From positions 208,654,445 through 208,718,444 of the forward strand of contig CM054060.1 of assembly GCA_028641055.1 (NCBI GenBank): a stretch of DNA of 64,000 nt. Reading direction: 5' to 3'. Shown piece after piece: positions 43,970 through 55,740 of this stretch (positions are counted from its first letter, which is position 1; every line of letters starts with the position of its first letter). The translations under genes and the position numbers were made by a program. Under the pieces are notes generated by a model. It searched no databases and was not told where the DNA came from. It worked only from the letters and a program-made list of their open reading frames with translations. The DNA is from Alopecurus myosuroides. Taxonomy: Eukaryota; Streptophyta; Magnoliopsida; Poales; Poaceae.

Positions 43970-45295
43970 TGTTGGAACGCGTAGAGATAAACAAAACTTT
44001 TTCCTACGCGGTACTTCCAAGATCTAGCCGAGGTAGAAGGCCACGATGATTACCACTAGACGCGCGGTTGCGGATTGTCGATGAAGCGCGTCGGGGCAGT
44101 GCAGTCCACGATCCGATCCAGCCGATCCGATCCCGCGAACGTCGAAGTGCTGAATGTACAACACCCTTGCCGGTATCCACACGTACGAGGAGGAGCTCCG
44201 ACGGTGGACTGCTAGGTCCGGTGCGACGGCTGGACTGAGTGGGGCTAGGGTTCCCAACGCATGGGAGAGGACTAACATGCCCGCTGGGCAACCTGCGCCC
44301 CTCTTTATATAGCGAATGGTAATGGGCTTCACAACACTTGTGGCCCATTCCCTCTGTGAGTCCGACTCACAAACTCAGTCCATTTCCGGTTCGGGTCCAA
44401 CCCGACCAATACTTGCTCCCGCTCTTAAGTGTGCGACCCTGCAGGCTCATGGCGACTTGGACACGATTGGAGTCCGACTCTCAATCGATCAATCGGTAGC
44501 GGCTCCTAGCAGAACGTGCCGACTCCCAAGTCCCATTGAGTCATGACGACATACCTTTCAATGTGATATTCATCTTAGTCCCTTTTGCCTCACGATATAC
44601 CTTGTCGAACTATAGGCGATTTATCGTCATCCCTTAAATAGTTCAACTCTCTTCTCGATCCGTGATATGTGATTCATCTGACTAACTCTTAGTCAACAGA
44701 CACAGTTAACACTTAACTGAGTCGCGCATGGCCATGCTTCCTGAATAATATCACTCGAGAGGGCCCAGAGAATAACTCTCCATTCGTAGGGGCAAAATCC
44801 CATCTTGATTATCCACATCACGCAGCTTGCTTCTCATTCGACCCGAACTCTGCCTTTATAGCTGCCTTGTCACAAAGCAGCGTTTAACAGAACCTAAGTC
44901 GGTGATCCACAACTCGGATTGTGCGACAACCTCAGGTCTAAGGATTACATTGATTGAGACATGCAAATGACGACTCGCTCGTTGCATCTCAATGTGGGTC
45001 AGTCCGACTTGCTAAACTCTTTAGCCAAGTCCGTGATCGTTGGAATGGCATCACCATGCCCATGACAAGTGGAACCGTGTCATCAGCCAACACTCACATT
45101 AGTCTAGGGTGTGTGTCCAGCACAACCTTAACGACCAAGGACAATTAGTATGAACAACATGAATACATAGTTCCACAATCGAATCACATATTCAATGACA
45201 TATATCAGATGTTCAAACCAAAGGACAACTTAATAACTTTATGAATACATTGGGAATTACATCATACATGATTGCCTCAGGGCATATTCCCAACA
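43970..45295 (-). repeat. element E 3' LTR (element orientation)
   Basis: 1326 bp from TGTTGGAACG to CCCAACA (plus-strand view). Carries the minus-strand TATA box CTATATAAAG at 44312-44303. Confidence 0.93.
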
Positions 45296-45338
45296 GTCTC
45301 TCACTTGCACTAGAGTCAATCATCCTGGCATCATATGC

Positions 45339-48300
45339 CTAGGCATCAAATGCCATACCTCTCGTGTGCGCCTCATGCTTAGGCTGTGGTAGCGCCTTTG
45401 TCAATGGATCTGCAATGTTTGCATCCGTGTGTACTTTGCATCACTTGATATCACCTTGTTCGACAAACTGGCGAATGAGGTGGTACCGCATGAGTATATG
45501 TTTGTTCTTCTGGTGTTGTCTAGGTTCCTTGGCTTGTGCGATAGCACCATTGTTGTCACAATATACGTCCAAAGGATTGGACGCGCCCTGAACCACACCA
45601 AGATCTATCAGGAGGTTCCTGATCCAAACAGCTTCCTTTGCCGCCTCTGAGGCAGCAATATACTCAGCCTCTGTTGTAGATGCAGACACCGTATCTTGCT
45701 TGGAACTCTTCCAGCTCACAGCTCCTCTGTTCATTATGAACACGTATCCATATTGCGAACGAGAATCATCTGAGTCAGTGAGATAACTCGCATCTGTGTA
45801 ACCCTTTACACTGAATTCCTCATCACCTCCATAAACTAGGAACATTTCCTTAGTCCTTCTCAAGTACTTAAGGATGTTTTTAACCGCTGCCCAGTGGGCT
45901 TCGCCAGGGTCAGCCTGGTATCTGCTCGTAACACTTAGAGCATAGGAAACATCTGGCCTAGTACAAATCATGGCATACATGATGGATCCGATTGCCGAAG
46001 CATACGAGATCACACTCATCCGACTTTTCTCATCAGTCGTCGAAGGACACTGAGGCTTGCTAAGCTTTATGCCATGGGACATCGGCAAGAATCCCTTCTT
46101 GGACTCTTCCATTTTGAATTTCTTCAAAACTTTGTCCAGATATATACTCTGACTCAATCCAATGAGCCGCCTTGATCGATCTCTATAGATCCTGATTCCT
46201 AATATGTAAGTCGCCTCACCCAAATCCTTCATTAAGAAACTCCTTTCCAATGACTCTTTGGTTTCTTGCAACATCATGACATCATTTCCAATCAGTAATA
46301 TGTCGTCCACATATAAGATTAGAAAATTTACTTTGCTCCCACTAAACTTCTGTATAAACAAGAATCATGATCGCTCTTGATGAAGCCAAACGATTTGACT
46401 ACCTCATCAAAGCGAATGTTCCAACTCCGAGATGCTTGCTTCAACCCATAAATGGATTTCTGAAGCTTGCATACCTTGTCAGCATTAGACGGATCGACAA
46501 AACCTTCGGGCTGTATCATATACACGTCCTCAGTTAAATTTCCATTAAGGAAAGCCGTCTTGACATCCATCTGCCATATCTCATAGTCGAAATAGCCTGC
46601 TATGGCTAACATGATCCGAATTCATTTAAGCATCGCTACGGGCGAGAAGGTATCGTAGTAGTCAACTCCTTGAACCTGTCGGAACCCCTTCGCGACAAGT
46701 CGTGCTTTATAGACGGAAATATTTCCATCCATATCAATTTTCTTCTTAAAGACCCATTTGCACTCGACGGGTCTTGCACCGTCAGGCAGATCAACCAAAT
46801 TCCAAACTTGGTTTTCATCCATGGACTTTAACTCGGATCTCATGGCTCCAAGCCATGACTCGGAATCAGATCCCACCATCGCTTCCGAATAAGTTGCCGG
46901 CTCATTACTGTCTAACAGTAAAACATCACGAGCATTTTGTAATATGGCAGATCTCCGTGGTTCAGGTGCTGTTACCGGCGTAGGTACCACGACTGTCTCA
47001 GCCTCCAAGGCCCTTGCCAACTCGCCCCTAGCTGGTTCTTCTCGAATTTCTTCGAGTTGCACTGTGCTCCCACAGACTCCCCGACTGAGAAACTCTTTCT
47101 CAAGGAAGACACCATTCCGAGCGACAAACACTTTGCCCTCTTCCCGGTTGTAGAAGTAGTATCCTAAGGTTTCCCTCGGATACCCCACGAAAATACACTT
47201 ATCCGACTTGGGCGTGAGCTTGTCCGACTTAAGTCGCTTGAGAAATGCTTCACAACCCCAAATATTAAGAAAATACAAACTTGGCCTCTTTCCAGTCCAC
47301 GTCTCATGTGGTGTCTTCTCTACTGACTTTGATGGTACTCTGTTTAGTGTGAACGCTGCAGTTTCTAGACAATAACCCCAAAATGATAAAGGTAGATCTG
47401 CCCGACTCATCATTGATCGTACCATGTCCAACAAGGTCCGATTTCTCCATTCCGATACACCGTTTCTCTGCGGTGTACCTGGCGGAGTGAGTTGAGGAAC
47501 TATTCCACAACTCTTTAGATGGTCATCAAACTCATGGCTCAAGTACTCGCCTCCACGGTCTGACCGTAGAAACTTTATTTTCTTGCCGAGTGGATTCTGT
47601 ACCTCACTCTGGAATTCCTTGAACTTTTCAAAGGCTTCCGACTTGTGTTTCATTAAATAGATATATCCATACCTACTCAAATCATCAGTGAAGGTAATGA
47701 AGTGCTCATAACCACCTCTGGCTGTCGTGCTCATTGGACCACATACATCACTATGTATTAGTTCCAACAAGTCAGACGCCCTTTCACAACTCCTTGCAAA
47801 AGGTGTCTTGGTCATCTTGCCTAGTAGGCATGATTCGCATGTCTCGAATGACTCTAAGTCGAACGAAGTTAGAAGTCCATCATCATGGAGCTTCTTCATG
47901 CGCTTCCAACTTATATGACCAAGACGACAATGCCAAAAGTAAGTCATATTCAGATAATTTGGTTTCAACCTTTTAACATTTATGTCATAGACCGATTCAC
48001 TATCAAGATTCAAAATAAATAACCCGTTCTGAACGGGTGCAAAGCCATGAAACATATCTTTCAAATATAAAGAACAACCATTATTCTTAATATTCGACTC
48101 ATAACCTTGTCTCATCAAACATGAGGTGGAAATAATGTTTCGACTAAGCACTGGAACATAATAACAATTATTTAGCTCCATTAAAAATCCTGAAGGTAAA
48201 TGAAGTTGCATCGTGCCGACTTCCAACGCAGCGACTCTCGCCTTGTTGCCGACCCGAATATCAACCTCTCCTCTTGCCACGCTCCTAGTTCTTACCAGTC

Positions 48301-49270
48301 CCTGCAACGAGTTGCATATGTGAATAACTGATCCGATATCATATACCCAAGAACTATTAGGCGCATCAACAAGATAAATGTCTATAACATTGCACACATG
48401 CGTACCTGAGTTGGAAGTCACACCTCCACTCTTGGCTCTGTCAGCCAAATGCTTGGTGCAGTTCCTCTTCCAGTGACCATCCTGCTTGCAATAGAAGCAA
48501 TTGGCTCCCGCTGTAGGAGAAGGCTTAGTCTTTGAGGAAGCGCTCTGGACAGGGCCATGGGCGTTGCCTCCTGACTTATCCTTCTTCTTCTTAGTCCAAG
48601 AACTCTTCTTGAACTTAGCCTTATTCTGCACCATCAAGACTTGACTGGCGCCTTTCTTAAGATCAGCCTCTGCCGTTTTGAGCATCCAATGTAATTCAGT
48701 GATCTTGTTATCCATACCATGCATGTGGTAGTTCGAAATGAACGGACCATACGCACTAGGAAGAGAGTTCAGAATTATATCAGTAGCGAACTCTTCGTTA
48801 ATGGGGAAGCCCAGCCTATCCAGAGACTGCACGTAACCAGTCATCTTGATTACATGCGGACTCAGTGGATCACCATCTTTAAGCTTACAGCCCAGCAAAG
48901 CTTGAGAGACTTGATACCTCTCGGTTTTTGCCTGAGCCTGGAACATACTTTTGAGGCTTTCGATCATATCGTAGGCCTCAACATTCTCTAACTGCTGCTG
49001 CAAGTACGGTTCCATGTGTGCAAGCATAAGACAACTAATTTCCGTAGACTCATCTCTAGTCTTACGGTAGGCATTCATGACTGCGACAGTCGCATCATCA
49101 TCTGGCTCTTCTGGAAGTGGAGTTTCTAGAACATGTTCTTTCTTGTCATGCTTGAGGACTATCCTCAGATTACGGTACCAGTTGGTGAAATTAGTTCCAT
49201 TAAGCTTATCTTTCTTTAGGATTGACCTCAACGCAAAAGTGGACAACTGAGGAAGGTTGCTAGGTGCCAT
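45339..49270 (-). pseudogene. gag-pol (degenerate): gag-pol polyprotein of element E
   Basis: Starts at ATG 49270 (MAPSNLPQ) and ends at TAG 45341-45339, in Copia order. The gag core spans residues about 10-230, with a zinc knuckle CFYCKQDGHWKRNC at 258-271. Protease has D-I-G at 311-313 where the family has D-T-G, a single C-to-T change that should disable it. Integrase has its zinc site (H447, H452, C478, C481) and an intact D508, D571, E607 triad with the D-x35-E spacing. Reverse transcriptase begins with KARLVAKGFRQVQG, is cut by TGA at about 46622-46624, loses one base in an A run near 46345, and resumes with YVDDI. RNase H (TEAEYIAAS, CDNNGAIA) follows. A last TGA at 45441 precedes the C-terminal 34 codons. 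I chose ATG 49270 over the in-frame ATG at 49294 because it begins the usual gag sequence of this lineage. Confidence 0.93.
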
Positions 49271-50204
49271 TGATCTACAACAGAAAATATGCAAAACACT
49301 TAAGACATGTATTCATAAAAGAGCAGGCATATTAAACACTTTAATACTTATGCTCCCACTAGAACCAACATCCCTCCGATGGTTGCTAAGTGATTCAGGA
49401 TCCTAAATAAGCAAGCCGACTAGTGAGCTTTAGCATCACCGCTAGCCGTCAAGTGATCTAGGTAGGCAACACCTTGCCAATCGTATCCAATACGACTCCT
49501 GTTAGTTGGGTGGCATCACATGCCCCAGATCCCAACTTTCCTCGCCCCGAGCCCCACAACCGTTGTGATGGACTCGTCTAGATTACCAAGTGCTTCTGCA
49601 TGTAAGAGTCCGACTCAAACCCATCTAACCGGAAAGAATTGGCAGCACCTCAATTTCATGAGCCCACTACCAAGAATGTCCAACTTGTGATGGTGCAGCA
49701 CTGGCGGGGCGACCGACTAGACCTTCTTTGAGGTATTAAAATCTACCAACTATCTAAATAGAGGTAAAAAGAGACATAACAATAACACAAATAAAGCAAT
49801 TATAATGTGAAATGATATGGCTCTCTTCATGGTGATCTCCATCTCCACAAAGCTTGTAAGTCGACTCGTGCCAACTCTTGTCACGTGTCATCTTATTCCA
49901 TGTAGCCGACTTGTACATCGACTTGCATGTCACCGGGTTTTCCAACAAGCTACACTAGCTAGTAAATCAAAGATTACATAGAGAATCCGACACGCAGGCC
50001 GGTATACAATAAAATGACAGCACCTAGGCTCCAGCCGGCTGACAAAAACATGATACGCAGATCATGTATGGATTACACACATCACATGCACATAAGTCAT
50101 ACCATTCACAACTTCCTGCAAAAACAAGTTATGCATAGACACGATATCTACCGGCGTTGTGAAACTCGCAACAACATCTAAGGCGCTACGACAGGGCGAA
50201 GCCG
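49271..50204 (-). other. untranslated leader of element E, unique part
   Basis: No domain or coding frame is seen. It lies between the duplicated leader cassette and gag. Confidence 0.7.
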
Positions 50205-50550
50205 GCGGTCCCGAACATGGATTTCTTCATCGGATAACACGATTTTACGCAAATCTGATCCGTATTCCAATTCGATCAAACTCTTTGATCTTCGATCACC
50301 GCAACTGGATTTATGTGTCACGGTATATCCCGATGGCGGAAACCGACCGGTAGGGGTAAGTTGTTCCACGACCTTAGCAGTATGATCACGGAAACCAGAT
50401 CATCCATTAACCCCGAGTACGATTGATCCAATGAACCTTGTACAAAACCGATCTATCTCATAGAACGACCACCAAAACAACACTTAGATCCAATCTAATG
50501 CTAACTACATATCACATATGTACGGATATAGGGCCTAATACCAGAAGCTA

Positions 50551-50564
50551 CCGCTCTGATACCA
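50551..50564 (-). other. second (inner) primer-binding site of element E
   Basis: Minus-strand TGGTATCAGAGCGG, identical to the outer site, next to the partial LTR. Confidence 0.85.
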
Positions 50565-51312
50565 CTGTTGGAACGCGTAGAGATAAACAAAACTTTTTCC
50601 TACGCGGTACTTCCAAGATCTAGCCGAGGTAGAAGACCACGAGGATTACCATTAGATGCGCAGGTGCGGATGATCGAGGCAGCGCGTCGATGCAGTGCAG
50701 TCCCATGATCCGATCCAGCCGATCCAATCCCGCGAACGTCAAAGTGCTGAACGTACAGCACCTCTGCCGGTATCCACACGTACGAGGAGGAGCTCCGACG
50801 GCATACTGCTAGGTCCGGTGCGACGGCTGGACTGAGTGGGGCTAGGGTTCCCAACGCATGGGAGTGGAGTAACGTGCCCGCTGGGCAACCTGCGCCCCTC
50901 TTTATATAGCGAATGGTAATGGGCTTCACAACACTTGTGGCCGATTTCGAAAAACGCAGATCTCATCTGCATCCCGATCATGGATTTCTTCATCGGATAA
51001 AAGGATTTTACCCAAATCTGATCTGTATTCCGATTCGATCAAACTCTTTGATCTTCACTCACCGAACTGGATATATGTGTCACGGTATACCCCGATGGTG
51101 GAAACCGACTGGTAGGGGTAAGTTGTTCCACGACCTTAGCAGTATGATCACGGAAACCTGATCATCCATTAACCCCGAGTACGATTGATCCAATCAACCT
51201 TGTACAAAACCGATCTATCTCATAGACCGACCACCAAAACAACAATTAGATCACATCTAACGCTAACTACATATCACATATGTACGGATCTCGGGCCTAA
51301 TACCAGAAGCTA

Positions 51313-51326
51313 CCGCTCTGATACCA
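51313..51326 (-). other. primer-binding site of element E
   Basis: Minus-strand TGGTATCAGAGCGG lies one base after the 5' LTR end, complementary to initiator methionine tRNA. Confidence 0.9.
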
Positions 51327-51327
51327 C

Positions 51328-52654
51328 TGTTGGAACGCATAGAGATAAACAAAACTTTTTCCTACGCGGTACTTCCAAGATCTAGCCGAGGTAGAAGGCC
51401 ACGATGATTACCACTAGACGCGCGGTTGCGGATTGTCGATGAAGCGCGTCGGGGCAGTGCAGTCCACGATCCGATCTAGCCGATCCGATCCCACGAACGT
51501 CGAAGTGCTGAACGTACAACACCTCTGCCGGTATCCACACGTACGAGGAGGAGCTCCGACGGTGGACTGCTAGGTCCGGTGCGATGGCTGGACTGAGTGG
51601 GGCTAGGGTTCCCAACGCGTGGGAGAGGACTAACGTGCCCGCTGGGCAACCTGCACCCCTCTTTATATAGCGAATGGTAATGGGCTTCACAACACTTGTG
51701 GCCTATTCCCTGTGTGAGTCTGACTCACAAACTCAGTCCATTTCCGGTTCGGGTCCAACCCGACCAATACTTGCTCCCGCTCTTAAGTATGCGACCCTGC
51801 AGGCTCATGGCGACTTGGACACGATTGGAGTCCGACTCTCAATCGATCAATCGGTAGCGGCTCCTAGCAGAACGTGCCGACTCCCAAGTCCCATTGAGTC
51901 ATGACGACATACCTTTCAATGTGATATTCATCTTAGTCCCTTTTTCCTCACGATATACCTTGTCGAACTATAGGCGATTTATCGTCATCCCTTAAATAGT
52001 TCAACTCTCTTCTCGATCCGTGATATGTGATTCATCTGACTAACTCTTAGTCAACAGACACAGTTAACACTTAACTAAGTCGCGCATGGCCATGCTTCCT
52101 GAATCATATCACTCGAGAGGGCCCAGAGAATATCTCTCCATTCGGAGGGGCAAAATCCCATCTTGATTATCCACATCACGCAATTTGCTTCTCATTCGAC
52201 CCGAACTCTGCCTTTATAGCTGCCTTGTCACAAAGCAGCGTTTAACAGAACCTAAGTCGGTGATCCACAACTCGGATTGTGCGACAACCTCAGTTCTAAG
52301 GATTACATTGATTGAGACATGCAAATGACGACTCGCTCGTTGCATCTCAATGTGGGTCAGTCCGACTTGCTAAACTCTTTAGCCAAGTCCGTGATCGTTG
52401 GAATGGCATCACCATACCCATGACAAGTGGAACCGTGTCATCAGCCAACACTCACATTAGTCTAGGGTGTGTGTCCAGCACAACCTTAACGACCAAGGAC
52501 AATTAGTATGAACAACATGAATACATAGTTCCACAATCGAATCACATATTCAATGACATATATCAGATGTTCAAACCAAAGGACAACTTAATAACTTTAT
52601 GAATACATTGGGAATTACATCATACATGATTGCCTCTAGGGCATATTCCCAACA
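51328..52654 (-). repeat. element E 5' LTR (element orientation)
   Basis: 1327 bp; minus-strand TATA box CTATATAAAG at 51670-51661. Ends TGTTGG and CAACA; TSD CCATC follows. Confidence 0.93.
51661..51670 (-). promoter_or_regulatory. TATA box in the element E 5' LTR
   Basis: CTATATAAAG, conserved in the other LTR (44303-44312) and in the inner partial copy (50900-50909). This is the expected start of genomic RNA synthesis, about 990 bp into the LTR. Confidence 0.7.
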
Positions 52655-54546
52655 CCATCAACTCCGCCCTGGGTTCCTCTCGCTCCTCGAGCTCGCTCGC
52701 AAGCCGGGAGGCCCTGGAGGCTCCCAATTGCACCGCCCATTCCGCCACGGCCTCCATGGATTTCTGGATGCCGGCGGCCACTCCGGCTCCCTCTCGAGAA
52801 ATCGTCGACACCGTCACCCTCCTGGTGAGCTCATGCACCCGTAGGTGCATTTGGTTTGGCCCGTCCCCCTCTGTTTTGTCTCCGCACCGTGCATCACTCC
52901 GGCCGCCGTCGGCCATGGAAGCCGGCGAGCTTCTGGCGACCCCAAGCGAGCGGCGCCGCCACCATTTTGCTACCCGCGATCTCCTCTTCCTCCTGGTGTA
53001 GTTTGATTCGAGCCTAGCGCGCGCAATCAACGGATTGCATCGCTTCTGTGAGCATTTGGCCTCGGGATGACGTCATCATGACGTCATGCCCATGTCACAG
53101 GCCCTTTTTCTGTTTTCTTTTAAACGAAAATCAGCTCACACGTGGACCCCACCCTTTTACTTACAGAAATTGATTAAAACTTGTAAATTCAATATCTTTT
53201 AATCTATAATTCAGAAAAATAAAAGTGAGGTACCAAAATGTTCAGAAAAGTATTCTCTATCCAAATATGTCACTTTTATATTTGTTTGACAAAGTTAAAA
53301 AATGACCATTATTTAAGTGTTGTTTAAATTATTTAAAATTGAGAAAATAAGTTTTAATTCGATAAAATTAGAAAATTAGAAGTTATATACCAAAATGCTC
53401 AAAATGATAAATGCAACCTTTTTATGATGTTTTCAAACCCATTTGAGCTTTTAAAATTAGTCTCACTTTCAGAATTGCCCGAAATACCCCTCCGGGGTGT
53501 ATTTCGGACTACATTCAGTAAAAATGCCTAACTGTCATGTGAACCCTAGCAATACAACCAATATGTTTAGGGCTTTACTTCAGTGCATTAACTTGATAAT
53601 GTATACATTTTTTGCATTGCATCGATGCCATGTGTTGATTGTTGTTCCTCTTTTCGGTGTTGTTTCCCCTCGGTAGAACGCGACTTCGAAGTGAAGGCCA
53701 GCAGTTCCATGACGAATACTTGATCTTAACCGACAAGTCAAGCACCTATCCGAGAAGAAATTTCTATTGGTTTTTTTTATAATCAAGGCAAGCATAACCT
53801 ATTATATGCTCATATATGTTTTCCAACAACATTTGATTCTCGTACTTTGCATTCGATTTCAAAGTATTTGATGCTAGTAGATATAGTTCGCCTATATACC
53901 GCATTGCCTCAATATCCTGACCCACTGCTCCTAGCCGCCATAGATTTGCTGGTGTGCATTGCCAGAGCCTCATATCTACTTCGTTTAGTCATACATGTTT
54001 GTTTACCTCTGCTCCATCCGGTTGATGAATCAGAGCTGCGGTAACCTAGTACGATATGATGACATGGTGAGATGAGCATTGTGTGGTTAACCTGATTAAG
54101 GCTTGGATGGTAGGCCACCTGGGAAGTGGTTGTTTGTACTGTACTTGCCAACCCTAGGATTAAGGTCTCGCCGCGGAAACCAAGACTGAGCGTGCAACCA
54201 CACGCGCGAGCCGATGAACCTCGCTCGACTAACTAACTTGTTTGGCTCTATCCGTGAGTCACGTAGTTTGGTAGGTCCATCTGCGTGTGAGTCAAAAACC
54301 TTTTGGAGGTGTTTAGGGCGTGACCGGGACAAGTGATGGACGTACACGGATCTTGATCCTGCCTCACAGAACAGGTGCCGTCAGGAGGTGGCGAACTCCC
54401 TGTTGACGGGGTGGCCCTGTTTGGGTTGACTCATGGATAGAGTTACGCAAGGTAAAGGTCGGAGCCATCCACCCTCTTCCACGCTCCATGGAAGAGCGTA
54501 CATGTGGCGCTAAGAGTCGGAGGGTACGTGTGGGTAAAGTGTACCA

Positions 54547-54585
54547 CCCTACAGGGATAAATCTTTCGGAAAGCCATGTCCACGG
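54547..54585 (+). promoter_or_regulatory. twin-palindrome module, solo LTR D
   Basis: CCCTACAGGG (54547-54556), spacer ATAAAT, CTTTCGGAAAG (54563-54573, stem CTTT/AAAG), CCATGT and CCACGG. This is the most decayed copy, with G-to-A changes at CpG-like sites, but the second stem is still complementary. Confidence 0.6.
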
Positions 54586-55625
54586 TTAAGGACGACTTGG
54601 TGAATGTCGTGTGGCCATAGATAACTTGAATGTGACATAAAAGATGTTTAAAATGATTGAAGGGTGCCTCCTCGGAGATGACGAGAGGGGTGATCCTTGT
54701 AGCATGTGAGGTGTTGGGAAATGATGTTGGTGGATTCAAAATATAATGATTACAGTAGTTGAGTTTCTCATCTGTTTTGAAAACATTCTATGAGACGTGC
54801 TATTCTTCCTCAATTTGGAAAACAAACTTTGATTTACACAAATCAACCTTCATAAAACCCTTTCTGGAAATAGCAGATATATAATAGGTTAACTAAGTCT
54901 TGTTGAGTACCTCCCGTACTCAGGTTTGCTTAATTTCGTTCAGGTGAAGATCTCACATCGGTGGTGATTCAACGTGGACATCGACGAGTAGTTTGGGCTT
55001 CCCAGGTAGCAGCCTGGAATCTATGGGCTGGGACGTCGCCTTATGTGGCGGCCTCTTAGGACTTTTTGGTTGTTGTTGATTAGCAACATAATTTGCCTTC
55101 CGTTGTCTGATGTAATGTTTGGTCATGTGACCTCTGCTTGTACAACTACTCTAGTAACACCTGTTTAATACAACTTTCATGTCTAGAGTGCTTCTTTGAT
55201 CGGTTGTTGGTTTCGAGCTCATTGTTATACAGTTTTGGCTATGCATGCATAGTTGTCGCAGTAGAGGGGTTGTGGAGCCGATGATCCATGTCCGAGCCTG
55301 CCTGCCGATGTGATTCAGCCTGGGGCTAGGTAACCCCAGTAACCCTCGATTGTTGTTGCACTTTCTGGACACATAGCATCTATGTATAGCTTTGGTCCCG
55401 TTCCTGCAGTTTCATACGATTCGTGGACGCTTTGATATGCATAGTTTGTTATGACTAGCATGGACACAAGGAGTAGTAGTACCGTGGTGATCCGGCATGC
55501 GTGACGATGAATCCGGTCTGCCCGCCGTTGTTTGTTGCGTCGGGGCTGGTAACCCTGAAGCCCTTGTGGGTCCATGACTAGGAGCGCATAACAGTATGTA
55601 TACCTCTGGGTCCGTGGTCGTGACA

Positions 55626-55688
55626 TATAGTCTCGGCCATTTTGGAGTGATCCTCCTTAGAAGATTCAGGATCATCTCTGTTGGCCAT
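55626..55688 (-). pseudogene. gag (fragment): start of element B gag, cut off by element D
   Basis: ATG at 55688-55686 opens a minus-strand frame of 21 codons (MANRDDPESSKED and onward) up to the TATAG duplication. It is in phase with the main gag at 43311. Confidence 0.8.
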
Positions 55689-55725
55689 GATACTCTTAGG
55701 CGATTAAGCCCGATATAAGAGCCGA

Positions 55726-55740
55726 GGCTCTGATACCAAT
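55726..55740 (-). other. primer-binding site of element B
   Basis: Minus-strand ATTGGTATCAGAGCC directly follows the 5' LTR and is complementary to initiator methionine tRNA. Confidence 0.9.

Larger units (their letters stand above)
50205..51327 (-). repeat. partial tandem duplication of core promoter, R, U5, PBS and leader in element E
   Basis: In plus-strand order: leader (50205-50565), the 3'-terminal 377 bp of an LTR (50566-50942), leader again (about 50970-51327), then the full LTR. The inner copy carries the TATA box (50909-50900 on the minus strand) and its own primer-binding site (50551-50564), and starts about 35 bp upstream of the TATA box. The repeat period is 762 bp. The inner LTR piece differs from both full LTRs at roughly one base in ten to twenty, more than they differ from each other, so it was not made by a simple duplication of this copy after insertion. 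Confidence 0.85.
43970..52654 (-). mobile_element. element E: Angela/BARE-like Copia retrotransposon inside D
   Basis: TSD CCATC lies at 43965-43969 and 52655-52659. LTRs are 43970-45295 (1326 bp) and 51328-52654 (1327 bp). On the minus strand the LTR starts TGTTGGGAATATGCCCTAGA, close to the known start of BARE/Angela/WIS LTRs. The order is 5' LTR, primer-binding site, a leader with a partial duplication, gag-protease-integrase-RT-RNase H, and 3' LTR. By eye the LTRs differ at about twenty positions (about 1.6%), older than C and G. The coding frame has two TGA stops, one frameshift and a protease active-site change. Confidence 0.93.
43312..55625 (+). mobile_element. element D: solo LTR of the F family inside the gag of B (43312-43969 and 52660-55625)
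   Basis: TSD TATAG lies at 43307-43311 and 55626-55630. Without E it measures about 3.6 kb and matches the F LTRs end to end, but is clearly more diverged from them than they are from each other. There is no primer-binding site, interior or second LTR, so it is a solo LTR left by recombination between LTRs. The first base is C where the family has T (CGTAAC for TGTAAC). Removal of D restores the gag frame of B. Confidence 0.88.

Noticed and set aside
43668..43994. Frames encoding Arg/Glu or Ser/Leu repeats
   Set aside because: Readings of the CT microsatellite.
43970..52654. Element E as an active autonomous copy
   Set aside because: Two TGA stops, one frameshift and a changed protease active site; it can at best be mobilised in trans.
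52620..53030. 136-codon minus-strand and 123-codon plus-strand frames next to E
   Set aside because: They read the GC-rich block of solo LTR D; no conserved frame in the homologous F LTR positions.
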